DNA from: Chara braunii
Taxonomy: Eukaryota; Streptophyta; Charophyceae; Charales; Characeae
Assembly: GCA_003427395.1 (NCBI GenBank)
Contig: BFEA01000067.1
Span: forward strand, 3,820,749-3,867,974
Direction of reading: 5' to 3'
DNA length: 47,226 nt
In this document: piece after piece, positions 10,901 through 17,808 of the stretch
Layout: the number at the start of each line of letters is the position of its first letter
How positions within the stretch are numbered: the first letter of the stretch is position 1
Notes under the pieces: model-generated
What the model was told of the DNA's origin: nothing
The model's database searches: none
The model's input: only the letters and a program-made list of their open reading frames with translations
Translations under genes and position numbers: made by a program

Positions 10901-12899
10901 GCCCATCAATCCAATCACTTATCCGGGCCCAATCAATCCAATCACTTCTCCGCAACGCAATATAACTACTAATCGCAATGATTCTTCACCTCAGCAACGA
11001 ATAGCTCTAACATTAAACCCCATTATAACCAGGGAAAAATCGAACACAACAGCGAAGGCAGTGGGAAGAGAATGCGAGCACACTCGCGAAATGCCGACGT
11101 AAATTTCCGATTCCTCCACCTAACGTTTTCCAATTACTCATCCAAAGAAAGAAATACAATACCTTCTTCACTCATCTTACATAATTACCTACATCTTTCA
11201 TTCCCTCCTTGCGTTCCCGCCTTCCTTCCTTTCAGGTCCTTCACCATGATCTCCTTTTTTCTTCCTCTTTCACTTCTATCCTCACCCCTCTCCCTTCCCG
11301 CGCTTTCCACCTTCCCACTCCCCCTCTCGCGCTTTCCACCTTCCCACTCCCCCTCCCGCGCTTTCCACCTTCCCACTCTTCCCACGCTTCCCTTCCCGCG
11401 CTTTCCGCCTTCCACTCTCCCTTTCCTTCTCTGCCTTCCCGTGCTTTCCACCTTCCTCTCTCTTCCCGCGCTTTCCACCTTCCACTCTCCCTTTCCTTCT
11501 CGTCCTTCCCGCGCTTTCCGACTTCACCATGATCTCCTCTTCTTCCTCTTCCACTTTTACTTTCACCCCTCTCTTCCTTTCCTTCTCTCCCTTCCCGCGC
11601 TTTTCACCTCAACTACAATTCAATTTATTCTTCGGAATCGTAAAAAAAAATTCTGGGCATATTGCGTAGATCACCGATAATATTTCCACGTCACTATTTC
11701 CGCTCTCCCACCTGTTCATACTTCGCTCTCCCATATACGCTCAACTTTCCTTTTTTGGCAATCCCTTTCTGCTTCTCCCATGCCCATTCCTTTCCGGTTT
11801 AATTTGCCCACTCCGACCCCTTTCATTATTAAAAAGAACTGCACTGGATCTTTCCCTCCCCCTCTCTCAGTCTGCCTCCCTCCCCCTCTTTTCTCTTACT
11901 CTTCCACTCGATTGAGCTCTCACCCCAAAAAAAAAACAATTTCATAACCAATAAAAAATATATATATTAAAAATCGGCTAATTCTTCAAAATTGGTAACT
12001 TCGGTAAATTCATAAATCATAGAACAACCGAATAAGAAAATCCCAGAGAAAAATAGCCACCGAAAATTAAAAAGTATTTGCTACTCGATTTCTTCTTCCA
12101 AACTCACCTCCCCAATATTTGGGCATTTGGCCTCCTCACAAACAGTGTGCAGCTTCAGATCGTGCAGCGACTCCTTCAGCGTCTCGTATCGGGATCCCTG
12201 CGCTCCTCTTTGTCGCAACCACGCAGGTTTCTTCGCCTGACTCGTGGTCGTAGGCTTTCCCATCACGGGCGCCGCCTTCCTTCTCTTCACCGAGCCCATG
12301 TCCTCCTCTTGGCCGCCCAGATCGATGTCCGACTCGATCCCGATCCCGATCCCGACCGCCTTGGTTGCTGGATCGATCGGCTGGCCGAGAACCGCACTCG
12401 TCTGCTTCATCGTGGACGTCGATCTGCGGAGGCTCCAACTCCCGCCACGTGGCAAGCGGAAAGCTTGGCGGGAACGGAGCGCCCCATCGGGGACAACTCC
12501 AAGTCCTCTTCTCAGAGGAGACCGTAATGCCCACTGCCATAGCCGCCGCTCACGCACTTCCTGCCCACGATGAGGGAGAAAAAGGCGGCTGCTCCGATCG
12601 CAGAATCTTCTCTCGTCGTGAACGCCGCCGGCGAATGACAAAGATGTCGGCGCTAAACGACAAACCGAGCTGCCAGGGAGTGACGTGGCAGCCGCCTGGC
12701 GAAGTCCCTTCTCCCCCAGGCACGAGCACGACAGCCTCGCGCCATTGCCCACCTCCATCGCGATCCCGGCAGCCGACACTTGGTACACAGCGCCTATTAC
12801 GTCCGCCATCGCCGTCAAACACAGACCCGTTCTTCTCCAACCTCGCCCAGCCCGCCCGCTGTCGTATGACAGTTGACCAGTTGATAAGGAGGAACACAC
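2385..12899 (-). CDS. LIP1P: Plastidial lipoyl synthase, split gene, five exons seen, 3' end missing
   Basis: Lipoyl synthase is a radical-SAM enzyme that inserts two sulfurs into protein-bound octanoyl groups to make lipoyl cofactor, in plastids mainly for pyruvate dehydrogenase E2. Coding order on the minus strand is 12899-12108, 7483-7302, 5483-5393, 4084-3927, 2556-2385. Every junction has GT donor and AG acceptor and the phases fit (0, 2, 0, 2, 0), giving 465 residues. Both cluster motifs are present: CX4CX5C (residues 254, 259, 265, spanning the exon 1/2 border) and CX3CX2C (CTRGCRFC, residues 291-298). [15 protein letters not shown] and [16 protein letters not shown] resemble the plastid/cyanobacterial type rather than the mitochondrial LIP1 type, which reads EALVPDF and SVMLGCGE. 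The last 50-60 residues, with the conserved RSSY, are absent and probably lie beyond position 1. An N-terminal extension of about 200 residues fits a transit peptide plus a divergent linker. The start is uncertain: ATG at 12899, or in frame at 12809. Confidence 0.93.
2816..2875. repeat. (CA)n microsatellite
   Basis: An uninterrupted CA dinucleotide run of about 60 bases within intron 4. Confidence 0.98.
3623..3734. mobile_element. Fold-back MITE, family 'ACCGTCTTCACCCG', copy 1
   Basis: The arms of about 45 bases are inverted copies of each other: left GCTGCCGTCTTCACCCG and so on, right ending CGGGTGAAGACGGTAGC. The inner arm shares AGAACGCCCGGTCA. The whole would fold into one long hairpin. 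No clear target duplication was seen. It is the same family as 8479-8593. Confidence 0.75.
3927..4084 (-). CDS. LIP1P: Lipoyl synthase exon 4
   Basis: The acceptor is CCTTGCAG and the donor is GG|GTGAGT. The 158 bases encode [19 protein letters not shown], then a segment with [13 protein letters not shown] and ending RIVRDRRAG. The last glycine codon is split after two bases and is completed by exon 5. DILVECL and [10 protein letters not shown] are strongly conserved in plastid and bacterial lipoyl synthases. Confidence 0.92.
4410..4500. repeat. (GAA)n / GAC trinucleotide microsatellite
   Basis: An imperfect GAAGACGAC segment passes into a pure GAA run ending at 4500. Open frames across it give poly-Lys, poly-Ser or poly-Phe and are artefacts. 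Confidence 0.95.
4803..4904. repeat. Inverted repeat with 36-bp arms, nested in a cluster to about 5060
   Basis: The left arm GGTCTAAAAGTTCGAACTCT pairs with the right arm, whose reverse complement reads GGTCTAAAGGTTTGAACTCT. The arms are about 88 percent matched. A third copy of the arm (ATCTAAAGGTTTGAACTCT) follows at 4918, and CATACGTGTAGATTT / CATACGTGTATAGATTT recur at about 4902 and 5010, suggesting overlapping fold-back insertions. Confidence 0.7.
5146..5249. repeat. Tandem duplication, 55-bp period, two copies
   Basis: CTCTGAAAAT followed by GAACGTG and ATGCGGTCCATAATGCGGAG occurs at 5146-5194 and again at 5201-5249 with few differences. Confidence 0.9.
5393..5483 (-). CDS. LIP1P: Lipoyl synthase exon 3
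   Basis: This is a 91-base exon between TTTTGCAG and GTGTGC. Its first base completes the split glycine codon and the rest reads [18 protein letters not shown] followed by [12 protein letters not shown]. The [14 protein letters not shown] block is diagnostic of lipoyl synthase. Confidence 0.93.
6101..6170. repeat. Tandem duplication, 35-bp period
   Basis: Two adjacent copies of GGGTTTGGCRCGTCYGGGGG continuing through ATCCAYGCAGTCTCA. They differ at only about three positions, so the duplication is recent. Confidence 0.92.
6570..6605. repeat. Perfect 10-bp GC-rich inverted repeat
   Basis: GGGCCGCCCG at 6570-6579 pairs with CGGGCGGCCC at 6596-6605 across a 16-nt loop. A related AGGCTACCAG segment occurs in inverted orientation near 6557 and 6805, so this may be the core of a larger fold-back element of about 290 bp. 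Confidence 0.6.
7302..7483 (-). CDS. LIP1P: Lipoyl synthase exon 2 (radical-SAM CX3CX2C motif)
   Basis: The acceptor is a T-rich tract ending GCAG at 7484-7487. The exon opens with the third auxiliary-cluster cysteine (CWNGGG) and runs through [18 protein letters not shown] to [11 protein letters not shown]. The three cysteines of CTRGCRFC bind the [4Fe-4S] cluster that cleaves S-adenosylmethionine. The glycine-rich stretch after CWN ([11 protein letters not shown]) looks a few residues longer than usual. The donor is G|GTGCGT, leaving the glycine codon split after two bases. Confidence 0.93.
7518..7645. repeat. Degenerate (TCA/CAT)n microsatellite
   Basis: Repeated ATCATC, ACCATCACC and similar triplets. 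Frames here give His or Met/Asp runs and are not coding. Confidence 0.92.
7816..7900. repeat. Compound (CT)n(CA)n microsatellite
   Basis: A CT run to about 7864 is followed directly by a CA run to 7900. Confidence 0.97.
8479..8593. mobile_element. Fold-back MITE, family 'ACCGTCTTCACCCG', copy 2
   Basis: The left arm TACCGTCTTTAACCCGAATA pairs with the right arm, whose reverse complement begins TACCGTCTTCGCCCGACTAC. The arms extend about 45 bases with several mismatches. The consensus and length (115 versus 112 bp) match the copy at 3623-3734, so the two intronic insertions belong to one family of different ages. Confidence 0.75.
9027..9194. repeat. Three copies of a 24-mer with B-box-like and G-box-like words
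   Basis: CGTTCGAATCCAGCCCACGT followed by GGCT occurs twice in tandem at about 9029-9078, and CCAGCCCACGTGGCTGAACG recurs near 9178. GTTCGAATCC resembles a tRNA-type B box and CCACGTGG is a G-box palindrome. Either resemblance may be coincidental. Confidence 0.6.
9079..9139. repeat. Perfect 25-bp hairpin
   Basis: Eight T then GCCTCACAACGAACAGT (9079-9103), an 11-nt loop, and an exact inverted copy ending in A8 (9115-9139). It lies between copies of the 24-mer repeat in intron 1. The perfect match implies recent origin or constraint. It could be a tiny fold-back insertion or a small-RNA hairpin. Confidence 0.85.
10849..10953. repeat. Tandem repeat, about 26-30-bp unit, four copies
   Basis: AATCAATCCAATCACTT followed by CTCCGGGCCC or ATCCGAGCCC occurs four times. 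The short frame reading NPITSPGP-like units is a by-product. Confidence 0.93.
11239..11612. repeat. Pyrimidine-rich repeat block with CCCGCGCTTTCCACCTTCC units
   Basis: About ten copies of CTTCCCGCGCTTTCC with variable C/T spacers. The segment beginning TTCACCATGATCTCCT occurs at both ends (about 11239 and 11523), showing a larger duplication. Strand asymmetry is extreme. Confidence 0.85.
12108..12899 (-). CDS. LIP1P: Lipoyl synthase exon 1 (transit peptide and first cluster cysteines)
   Basis: The first 200 or so residues are low-complexity and rich in Arg, Ser, Ala and Gly, as expected for plastid import. From about residue 218 the conserved family sequence begins ([20 protein letters not shown]), ending in [11 protein letters not shown]. 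The donor is GAG|GTGAGT at 12107. The in-frame ATG at 12809 opens [15 protein letters not shown], a more typical transit peptide than the first ATG, so the true start may be there. A coding run of GATCCC-type hexamers near 12335-12360 gives the dipeptide run GIGIGIE. Confidence 0.88.
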
Positions 12900-13165
12900 C
12901 GTTGACCGAGCGGTAAGTCAAACCGTTGCCCCGCAGGTTGACCCGCCCGTCGTCGATCAAATTAAATGGCGACAGGGGCAACAGAGGCGGCAGGTTTACC
13001 ACAGACCGCCAAATCCGTGCGGCAGCGAGCTCGCCTCATGAAACTGTGGAACTTGGCCCGCGCAGGGATGCCGTAGTGGGACGGACACCGGGCGGCAATT
13101 CCCTGTACCGCTCAACGGACCCAGAGGTAGGTAGAAGCGGGACCACAAGGGCGACGTCACTTCTT
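12900..13165. promoter_or_regulatory. Region upstream of lipoyl synthase, probable promoter/5' UTR
   Basis: This GC-rich stretch lies immediately upstream of the gene's first ATG. On the minus strand it has an AT-rich word (CCATTTAATTTGATC, about 12951-12967) and a GTGACGTCGCC word near 13152. Neither is proven to act. Assignment is by position only. Confidence 0.3.
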
Positions 13166-13166
13166 T

Positions 13167-13385
13167 GCCCCGCAGCAACCAGCTAAGGGCATCGCCACAA
13201 CACTCTCGAAATGTGCAAAATGAGAATGAATTTACCGCTAGAACATGGCCAGATGCGCCCGCCAGATTTTTGTCTTTTTCACATTTCGAGAGTGGGGTGG
13301 CGAGGCCCTAAGGTGGACATCTTTCTTTCTTTTCTTCTTCAGCAGGATTTGAGCCCTGGGCCGAGGTCCCACTACGGTAGCAAAA
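13167..13385 (-). mobile_element. SINE-like repeat copy 1, interrupted by a MITE
   Basis: On the minus strand it has a TAGTGGGA word, GGCTCAAATCC (B-box-like), TGCTGAAGAAGAAA, then after the MITE CTTAGCTGGTTGCTGCGGGG. The same order occurs uninterrupted at 21775-21866. The A-to-B distance is shorter than in a tRNA, so a degenerate tRNA-derived SINE is a guess. That the two copies are homologous is directly visible. Confidence 0.5.
13183..13312. mobile_element. 120-bp MITE with CTAAG target duplication
   Basis: The terminal inverted repeats are about 33 bp: left GGCATCGCCACAACACTCTC, right reverse complement GGCCTCGCCACCCCACTCTC, continuing through GAAATGTG, 29 of 33 matched. CTAAG flanks both sides (13183-13187, 13308-13312). 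The other SINE-like copy at 21791 has a single CTAAG and no insert, which is the empty site. No coding capacity. Confidence 0.85.
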
Positions 13386-14016
13386 AGGATAGGATGGAGC
13401 TCCTGACTCTAGATATGCAGAAAAGCAGTTCAGGCGACAGCGGCGGCGGTGCGTTCGCGACAGCGGCAGCGGTGGCTGGGCCACTGGAGGTGTCCGGTCC
13501 GTGCTGTAAGGCACGGACCCGAACATCCCGCGTCAGGGGTGAGGGGGATGGGATCGGCTTCGTGTTCGTCATTCTCGAGGCTCCCTGTATCTAGGGAGGG
13601 ATCTGGACTAGATCCAGAGGGGAAGGGGATAGTTGACACTGTCAACAGAAGAAGGTGGAGACGCGGAGGTGCTCCTGTGGCAGCCATCACCGGTGCTGGA
13701 ATTGTCTACTGGCGGTATGTGCGGGATGCCGTTCGAGTAGCCGCCGTGGAAGAACCCTATCTGAAGATGAGGGGCTGGGCGACTTAACAAGATGGTTTGG
13801 AAGCCAGCGGATATTCCACAGGTCAACGCTCTGGTTCCGTGAAGAGTGAGGTATATACCGCTCCCAAGCTTTGACTCCTATTGGTCGGGTTAAGGACTAC
13901 TGATTTATCCCAGGTATTCTTACGGACTATTTATGAGTAGGTATTAATTCGGTTTGTTTGTTTATTTTATTCGTAGAAGGTAGGGGGAGTGTAGTAAGTT
14001 ATCTGTCCCTCGCACG
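13386..14016. other. Region before LINE ORF1, possible LINE 5' UTR
   Basis: This holds several short inverted repeats, among them GGTCCGTGC / GCACGGACC at about 13496-13519. The exact 5' end of the LINE could not be found: no copy of the sequence after its poly-A tail (GTTCAATCTCGATTTC) is visible here, so no target duplication defines the start. Confidence 0.35.
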
Positions 14017-16311
14017 ATGGCCGGGGCCGAGGGAGCGTCATCCTCCACGGCTCAGCCTCCACACCCTCCCCCTCCTCCGGCAGGACAACCTTCCCCTCAA
14101 CCCTCCGAACAACCGTTGAATTTCTCTGATGAAGAGAAGCAGAGGATAGGGGGAATCCTCACTGCATGTTACACGGATGGGATACTTCCTCGTAGATTGG
14201 CCCCGAATGCCCCTCCCAACACAGTAGAAGTGGGAGAGGACTATGTAAGGGTTTCGATCAACCCGGAAGTACTTCGAATCCAAGTGGACTGGCTCAGACA
14301 ACATGCAGTCACCATTCTGTACGGGGATGAAACTACGTCACTCCCGGTGGAAGTTAAAAAACGACTTGTGAGAATATATGAAGATGGCTGGGCTTCCAGT
14401 TCGGAAATTACCGATCCACCTAAGAGAGGACTGTTTCGTAACGAATGTAAAAACCTGGTGACATATGTTTCAGCATCCGCACAAGTGGCAACGTTTATGA
14501 GGAGCAAAGGGCAGGACAAAGTAACACTAGATGGGAAAACATACACGCTGTCCTTCAAACCTTGGATGAATGATTTTCAATTACAAGAGTGGAGGGAGGC
14601 GATGCGCTTCAATTATTTTTGGATTAAATGTTTGCATATCCCAGTCTCAGTGTTACCACAAATTGAATGCGCGGTAGAAGATGCCTTTGGACGGAATTTA
14701 AAAGTTTATCCAGCATTCAACGACCCCAACTCCCCGGAACTGTTGAATATCCGATTTGACCTGGTGGCCTCGGCAAGACTGCGTTTCAAGCCATGGCTGT
14801 GCGTGGATCTTGCAGAATACGGCTACCTGGAATTGGAAATCATTGGGGCAGATACACCATGGTGTTCTGCGTGCAGACAGTTCTACCACTTTGTGGGAGA
14901 CCCGTCGTGCCCGAAGAACAAAAATCGAAGCTCCAATGGGCAGGGAGGGCAAAATGGAAATCGTAAGGGACCAGGTGGGCCCTTGCAAGGAGGTGGGAGT
15001 AAGCGAAATGAAGAAGATGGGCTGGAGAAGGGAGCTGGTGAGGAGCGACAGGGGGGGAAGCAAGGGGACAAGGAGAAGGAGGGAGAGAAAGAGAAAGAGG
15101 AAAGGAACTCACCAGAGGGGGTAAGGGAAAAAGAAGGAAGAAAGCGGGGGGTAAAGGACACCCGGTCAGAAGAAAGGAAAAGGGACAAGGGTAAAGGTCA
15201 ACGTAATGATGTTAGGAAAGAGAAAGGCGCTCTGGGCAGGAAGCGAAGAGCGGTGGGGAGGAAACCGCTGAAGAAGATCTATCGACAAGTGCGCAGAGAG
15301 CCAGTCAAAGAGAAAGAGGATGCCCGGAATGACACGGAGATGGAAGATGCCACAAGGAAAGAAACAGAGACAGAGAAGGAGGAAGAATGGGTAGTGGAAC
15401 AGAAAAGGCAAGAAGCTGGCAAAGGAGAAGAATCGGGGATCATCATTGTCGATAAGGCGGTAGAAAGAGAAAATGGAACCTCGGACCCCCTACTATTACA
15501 GGAAGTTCAGAACGAGGGGAAAGATCCGCGGTATGAGGAAATGGAAGTACACCAGATGAAAGAAGGGGCAAAAGAGCAGACCCCTTCCCCCGATAGAGAT
15601 AAAAGTGAGTCTTCAACGACTAAAGGGGGAGATAAAGAGGGCGATCACGACCAGTTTCAGGAAATAAGATCGGAAGAGGAAAGGTCGGATACGTCCGAGG
15701 ACTCTGAGGACTTCGAGGAGGAAATAGAAGAAGAAGATGGGAAAGGCCCCAAAGGAGGGGGGGAGGAGGAGGTTGGAGATGACGAGGATGGGGAAGACGA
15801 AGAGGAAGAATATGATGGGGGTGGGGAAAATGGGGATTCTGACACAGATGAAGAAGAAGTGGCGAAAATGGGACTGCTGGGGGTGGTGGGAAAGGCGTTG
15901 TCAGGGGAAGAGTGGAAGGAAACCGATGGTAGGGAGGGGAAGGAAGCCGTGGATGAGGACGAAGATGATCTTAGAAGCCTGATGACACCAAAACCCCAGG
16001 ATTCTTCTTCTCTTAGAAATTTTAAAATCTACACAAATGAGTCCTACGTATTCAAAGCAAATAAGCCCAGTACCGAGTCAAGCACACAAGGTCAAACGGA
16101 AGCGGAAGAGAATGAGACGGTCAGGCACGGGATGGAGCTGGCAGTAGTCGTCGATCAGGGGCCTAACGAAAATTTGGGAAAATCCCTTGTACAAAAGGGT
16201 AGGGTCCTTTTGACAGACGAGGGGGGCGGTCTAGAATCACCCTCCAAAAGAACTAAGAGAAACGACAACTCTGGGGTAGGAACAGCGAGGAACCTGACCT
16301 GGGATCTCTAA
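14017..16311 (+). CDS. LINE ORF1 protein, zinc-knuckle RNA-binding type, intact
   Basis: A 764-residue uninterrupted frame. The N-terminus (residues 5-35) is Ala/Pro-rich. Residues 35-280 form a globular part whose end (RFKPWLCVDL, then YGYLELEIIG) matches the segment before the zinc knuckle in plant L1 ORF1 proteins. A variant knuckle CX2CX4HX6C begins at Cys283 (CSACRQFYH); the standard spacing is CX2CX4HX4C. Residues 300-640 are extremely charged, first Lys/Glu/Arg-rich, then an acidic tract (EDEEEEYDGGGENGDSDTDE). Plant ORF1 proteins bind element RNA to form the retrotransposition particle; that role is inferred. The frame has no stop although ORF2 is broken. Confidence 0.85.
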   Translation: MAGAEGASSSTAQPPHPPPPPAGQPSPQPSEQPLNFSDEEKQRIGGILTACYTDGILPRRLAPNAPPNTVEVGEDYVRVSINPEVLRIQVDWLRQHAVTILYGDETTSLPVEVKKRLVRIYEDGWASSSEITDPPKRGLFRNECKNLVTYVSASAQVATFMRSKGQDKVTLDGKTYTLSFKPWMNDFQLQEWREAMRFNYFWIKCLHIPVSVLPQIECAVEDAFGRNLKVYPAFNDPNSPELLNIRFDLVASARLRFKPWLCVDLAEYGYLELEIIGADTPWCSACRQFYHFVGDPSCPKNKNRSSNGQGGQNGNRKGPGGPLQGGGSKRNEEDGLEKGAGEERQGGKQGDKEKEGEKEKEERNSPEGVREKEGRKRGVKDTRSEERKRDKGKGQRNDVRKEKGALGRKRRAVGRKPLKKIYRQVRREPVKEKEDARNDTEMEDATRKETETEKEEEWVVEQKRQEAGKGEESGIIIVDKAVERENGTSDPLLLQEVQNEGKDPRYEEMEVHQMKEGAKEQTPSPDRDKSESSTTKGGDKEGDHDQFQEIRSEEERSDTSEDSEDFEEEIEEEDGKGPKGGGEEEVGDDEDGEDEEEEYDGGGENGDSDTDEEEVAKMGLLGVVGKALSGEEWKETDGREGKEAVDEDEDDLRSLMTPKPQDSSSLRNFKIYTNESYVFKANKPSTESSTQGQTEAEENETVRHGMELAVVVDQGPNENLGKSLVQKGRVLLTDEGGGLESPSKRTKRNDNSGVGTARNLTWDL

Positions 16312-16329
16312 AATAAAGGAAACCCAGGG

Positions 16330-16896
16330 GAAGAATTCAAGGGCCGAAAACGTACTTTGCTGTACAGAACTCTGAGAAAAGAGTTGTCGGGAGTAGGTCC
16401 TATGAGAACCATTACGAGAGCCTTAAAAGACAGCGGTCCCACTAAAGAGTACTTGACCCCACTGATATGCTCTGTCACATCTAACGGAATAATGGTTCTC
16501 ACACGGATAACACAGAATGAGGGGCTGGAACTGCCAGCCATCCCCATTACCAATACTCCTTCGGAAGAGGAGGCGGTGGAGCTAACTAAAAGGCATGTGC
16601 TCAACCACATGGGAACAGTGGCCCGCATCCCAACAATCAAAATGAACAGACACCTATCGATAGGAAGCGAAAAATCAACGGTGATATTTCATTTTGTTGT
16701 TTTGGGACTGAAGGTAATTAATGATTCATTTGATAAATGATGTGAGCTGCGGGTTCACTGGATCCCGCTCCTGGACTTTATGGGTAATAATGACACTGCG
16801 CTGACAGACCTGCACCTTCCGGAAGGAAGGTCGGGCCTGGTAGTCACAGAATGGATAAAACATCAGAGTATCCATGAGCTATTAAGAAACAAATAA
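16330..16896 (+). pseudogene. Nudix-like frame between LINE ORF1 and endonuclease
   Basis: An open stretch is interrupted by one in-frame TGA (16738-16740) and ends with TAA at 16894-16896. The first part is 127 residues from ATG 16357. The layout resembles a Nudix fold: ICSVTSNGIMVLTRI (a strand pair), then LELP, a nine-residue gap, EEEAVELTKRHVLNHMG in the place of the Nudix helix, then VIFHFVVLGL, and after the stop RVHWIPLLDFMG like the usual WxPL segment. Key catalytic residues of GX5EX7REUXEEXGU are mostly missing, so it would be inactive. It could be an N-terminal extension of ORF2 or a separate ORF. The fold assignment is by eye. Confidence 0.4.
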
Positions 16897-17032
16897 CTTG
16901 CCAAATGGCTGCAGGCAGTTCAAACGAGCACAGGAAATGGAAAGGAGCAGTGCAAAGACAAATTTGGGAACTTGCTCCCAAACCCCCCTTCCGGGGATAG
17001 CCGTATCCAACAAGACGGCGGGATGAGGCCTA

Positions 17033-17745
17033 ATGGTCCAACCGCCTAAGATACGGATCGCAACCTGCAATATAAGAGGTTTGGGGGATACGAATAAAAA
17101 GTACAAACGTGCCAGACTAAGAAAATGGATGCACTCGGTAAATGTACAAATACTGGGCCTACATGAGACAAAACTTAATAATAGGAAAATAAGGAAAATT
17201 GAACCCCGATGCGAGGGCCCTCAAGTGTGGGCCCCGGCAGATGGGACATGTGGTGGGGTAGCCATTTTGATAGATAAAAACCTGGAAGTTGACCCCCTGA
17301 ATACATATGCTCACCCAAGCGGTCGAAAAGCCTGGATAAAGTTTCTATATCAGAATGAGGAATGGGCAGTGATGACGGTATATGCCCCAGTGGAACTACA
17401 CCTGCGCGTAGACTTTTTAGCTGATTTACCAAGATATATACCAGATAAGGATAACCTGTTAATCCTGGGTGATTGGAACACGATCTTAATCCCAGGCTTG
17501 GACTCGTTGTCCAGATTTCCAACTAGAGCGGACGGGGAGATGCTCAATGAATTAATAGACAGTCAAGCGCTGGTTGACGTATACAAAACACTTAATCCAG
17601 AATCGAACCGGTACTCATGATATTGGCCCAGACCAATGAAACGCACAATGGGACCCAGAAGCCGGCTTGATCTTATTTTAGCGAGAGGGGTTCTGTGGGA
17701 CAGATGTTGTTGGGCAGATGTCCAAGAAAGCTCCTCCCTGTTTTG
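17033..17745 (+). pseudogene. LINE ORF2 endonuclease domain (EEP type), broken
   Basis: ATCNIRGLGDTNKKY, ILGLHETKLNNRK (catalytic Glu) and LLILGDWNTIL (GDxN) are the hallmarks of L1 exonuclease-endonuclease-phosphatase domains that nick the target DNA. A TGA stop falls at about 17618. After it the same frame continues with a segment containing SRLDLILARG, the family's RIDRIL-like motif, then a further stop near 17745. Function is lost unless stops are read through. Confidence 0.85.
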
Positions 17746-17808
17746 ATGGATGTGGTATCTAAGGATATAATATAGAAAGCCAGACCTCCATTTCGATTAA
17801 ATGTAAAT

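Larger units (their letters stand above)
7484..12107 (-). other. Intron 1 of lipoyl synthase (4.6 kb)
   Basis: The sequence between GTGAGT at 12107 and GCAG at 7484. It carries TCA, CT and CA microsatellites, a MITE, a perfect 25-bp hairpin, a 30-bp tandem array and a pyrimidine-rich repeat block. The long frames in the pyrimidine-rich block are compositional. The purine-rich stretch 9450-10020 shows no structure I can name. Confidence 0.88.

Noticed and set aside
11072-11680. 202-residue Ser/Pro/Phe/Leu-rich frame
   Set aside because: It is driven by C/T-only repeat composition, with equally long frames in other registers. The region lies inside intron 1.
2355-12899. Mitochondrial-type lipoyl synthase
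   Set aside because: Exon 4 and 5 wording ([24 protein letters not shown]) follows the plastid/cyanobacterial type and not the mitochondrial EALVPDF / SVMLGCGE type.
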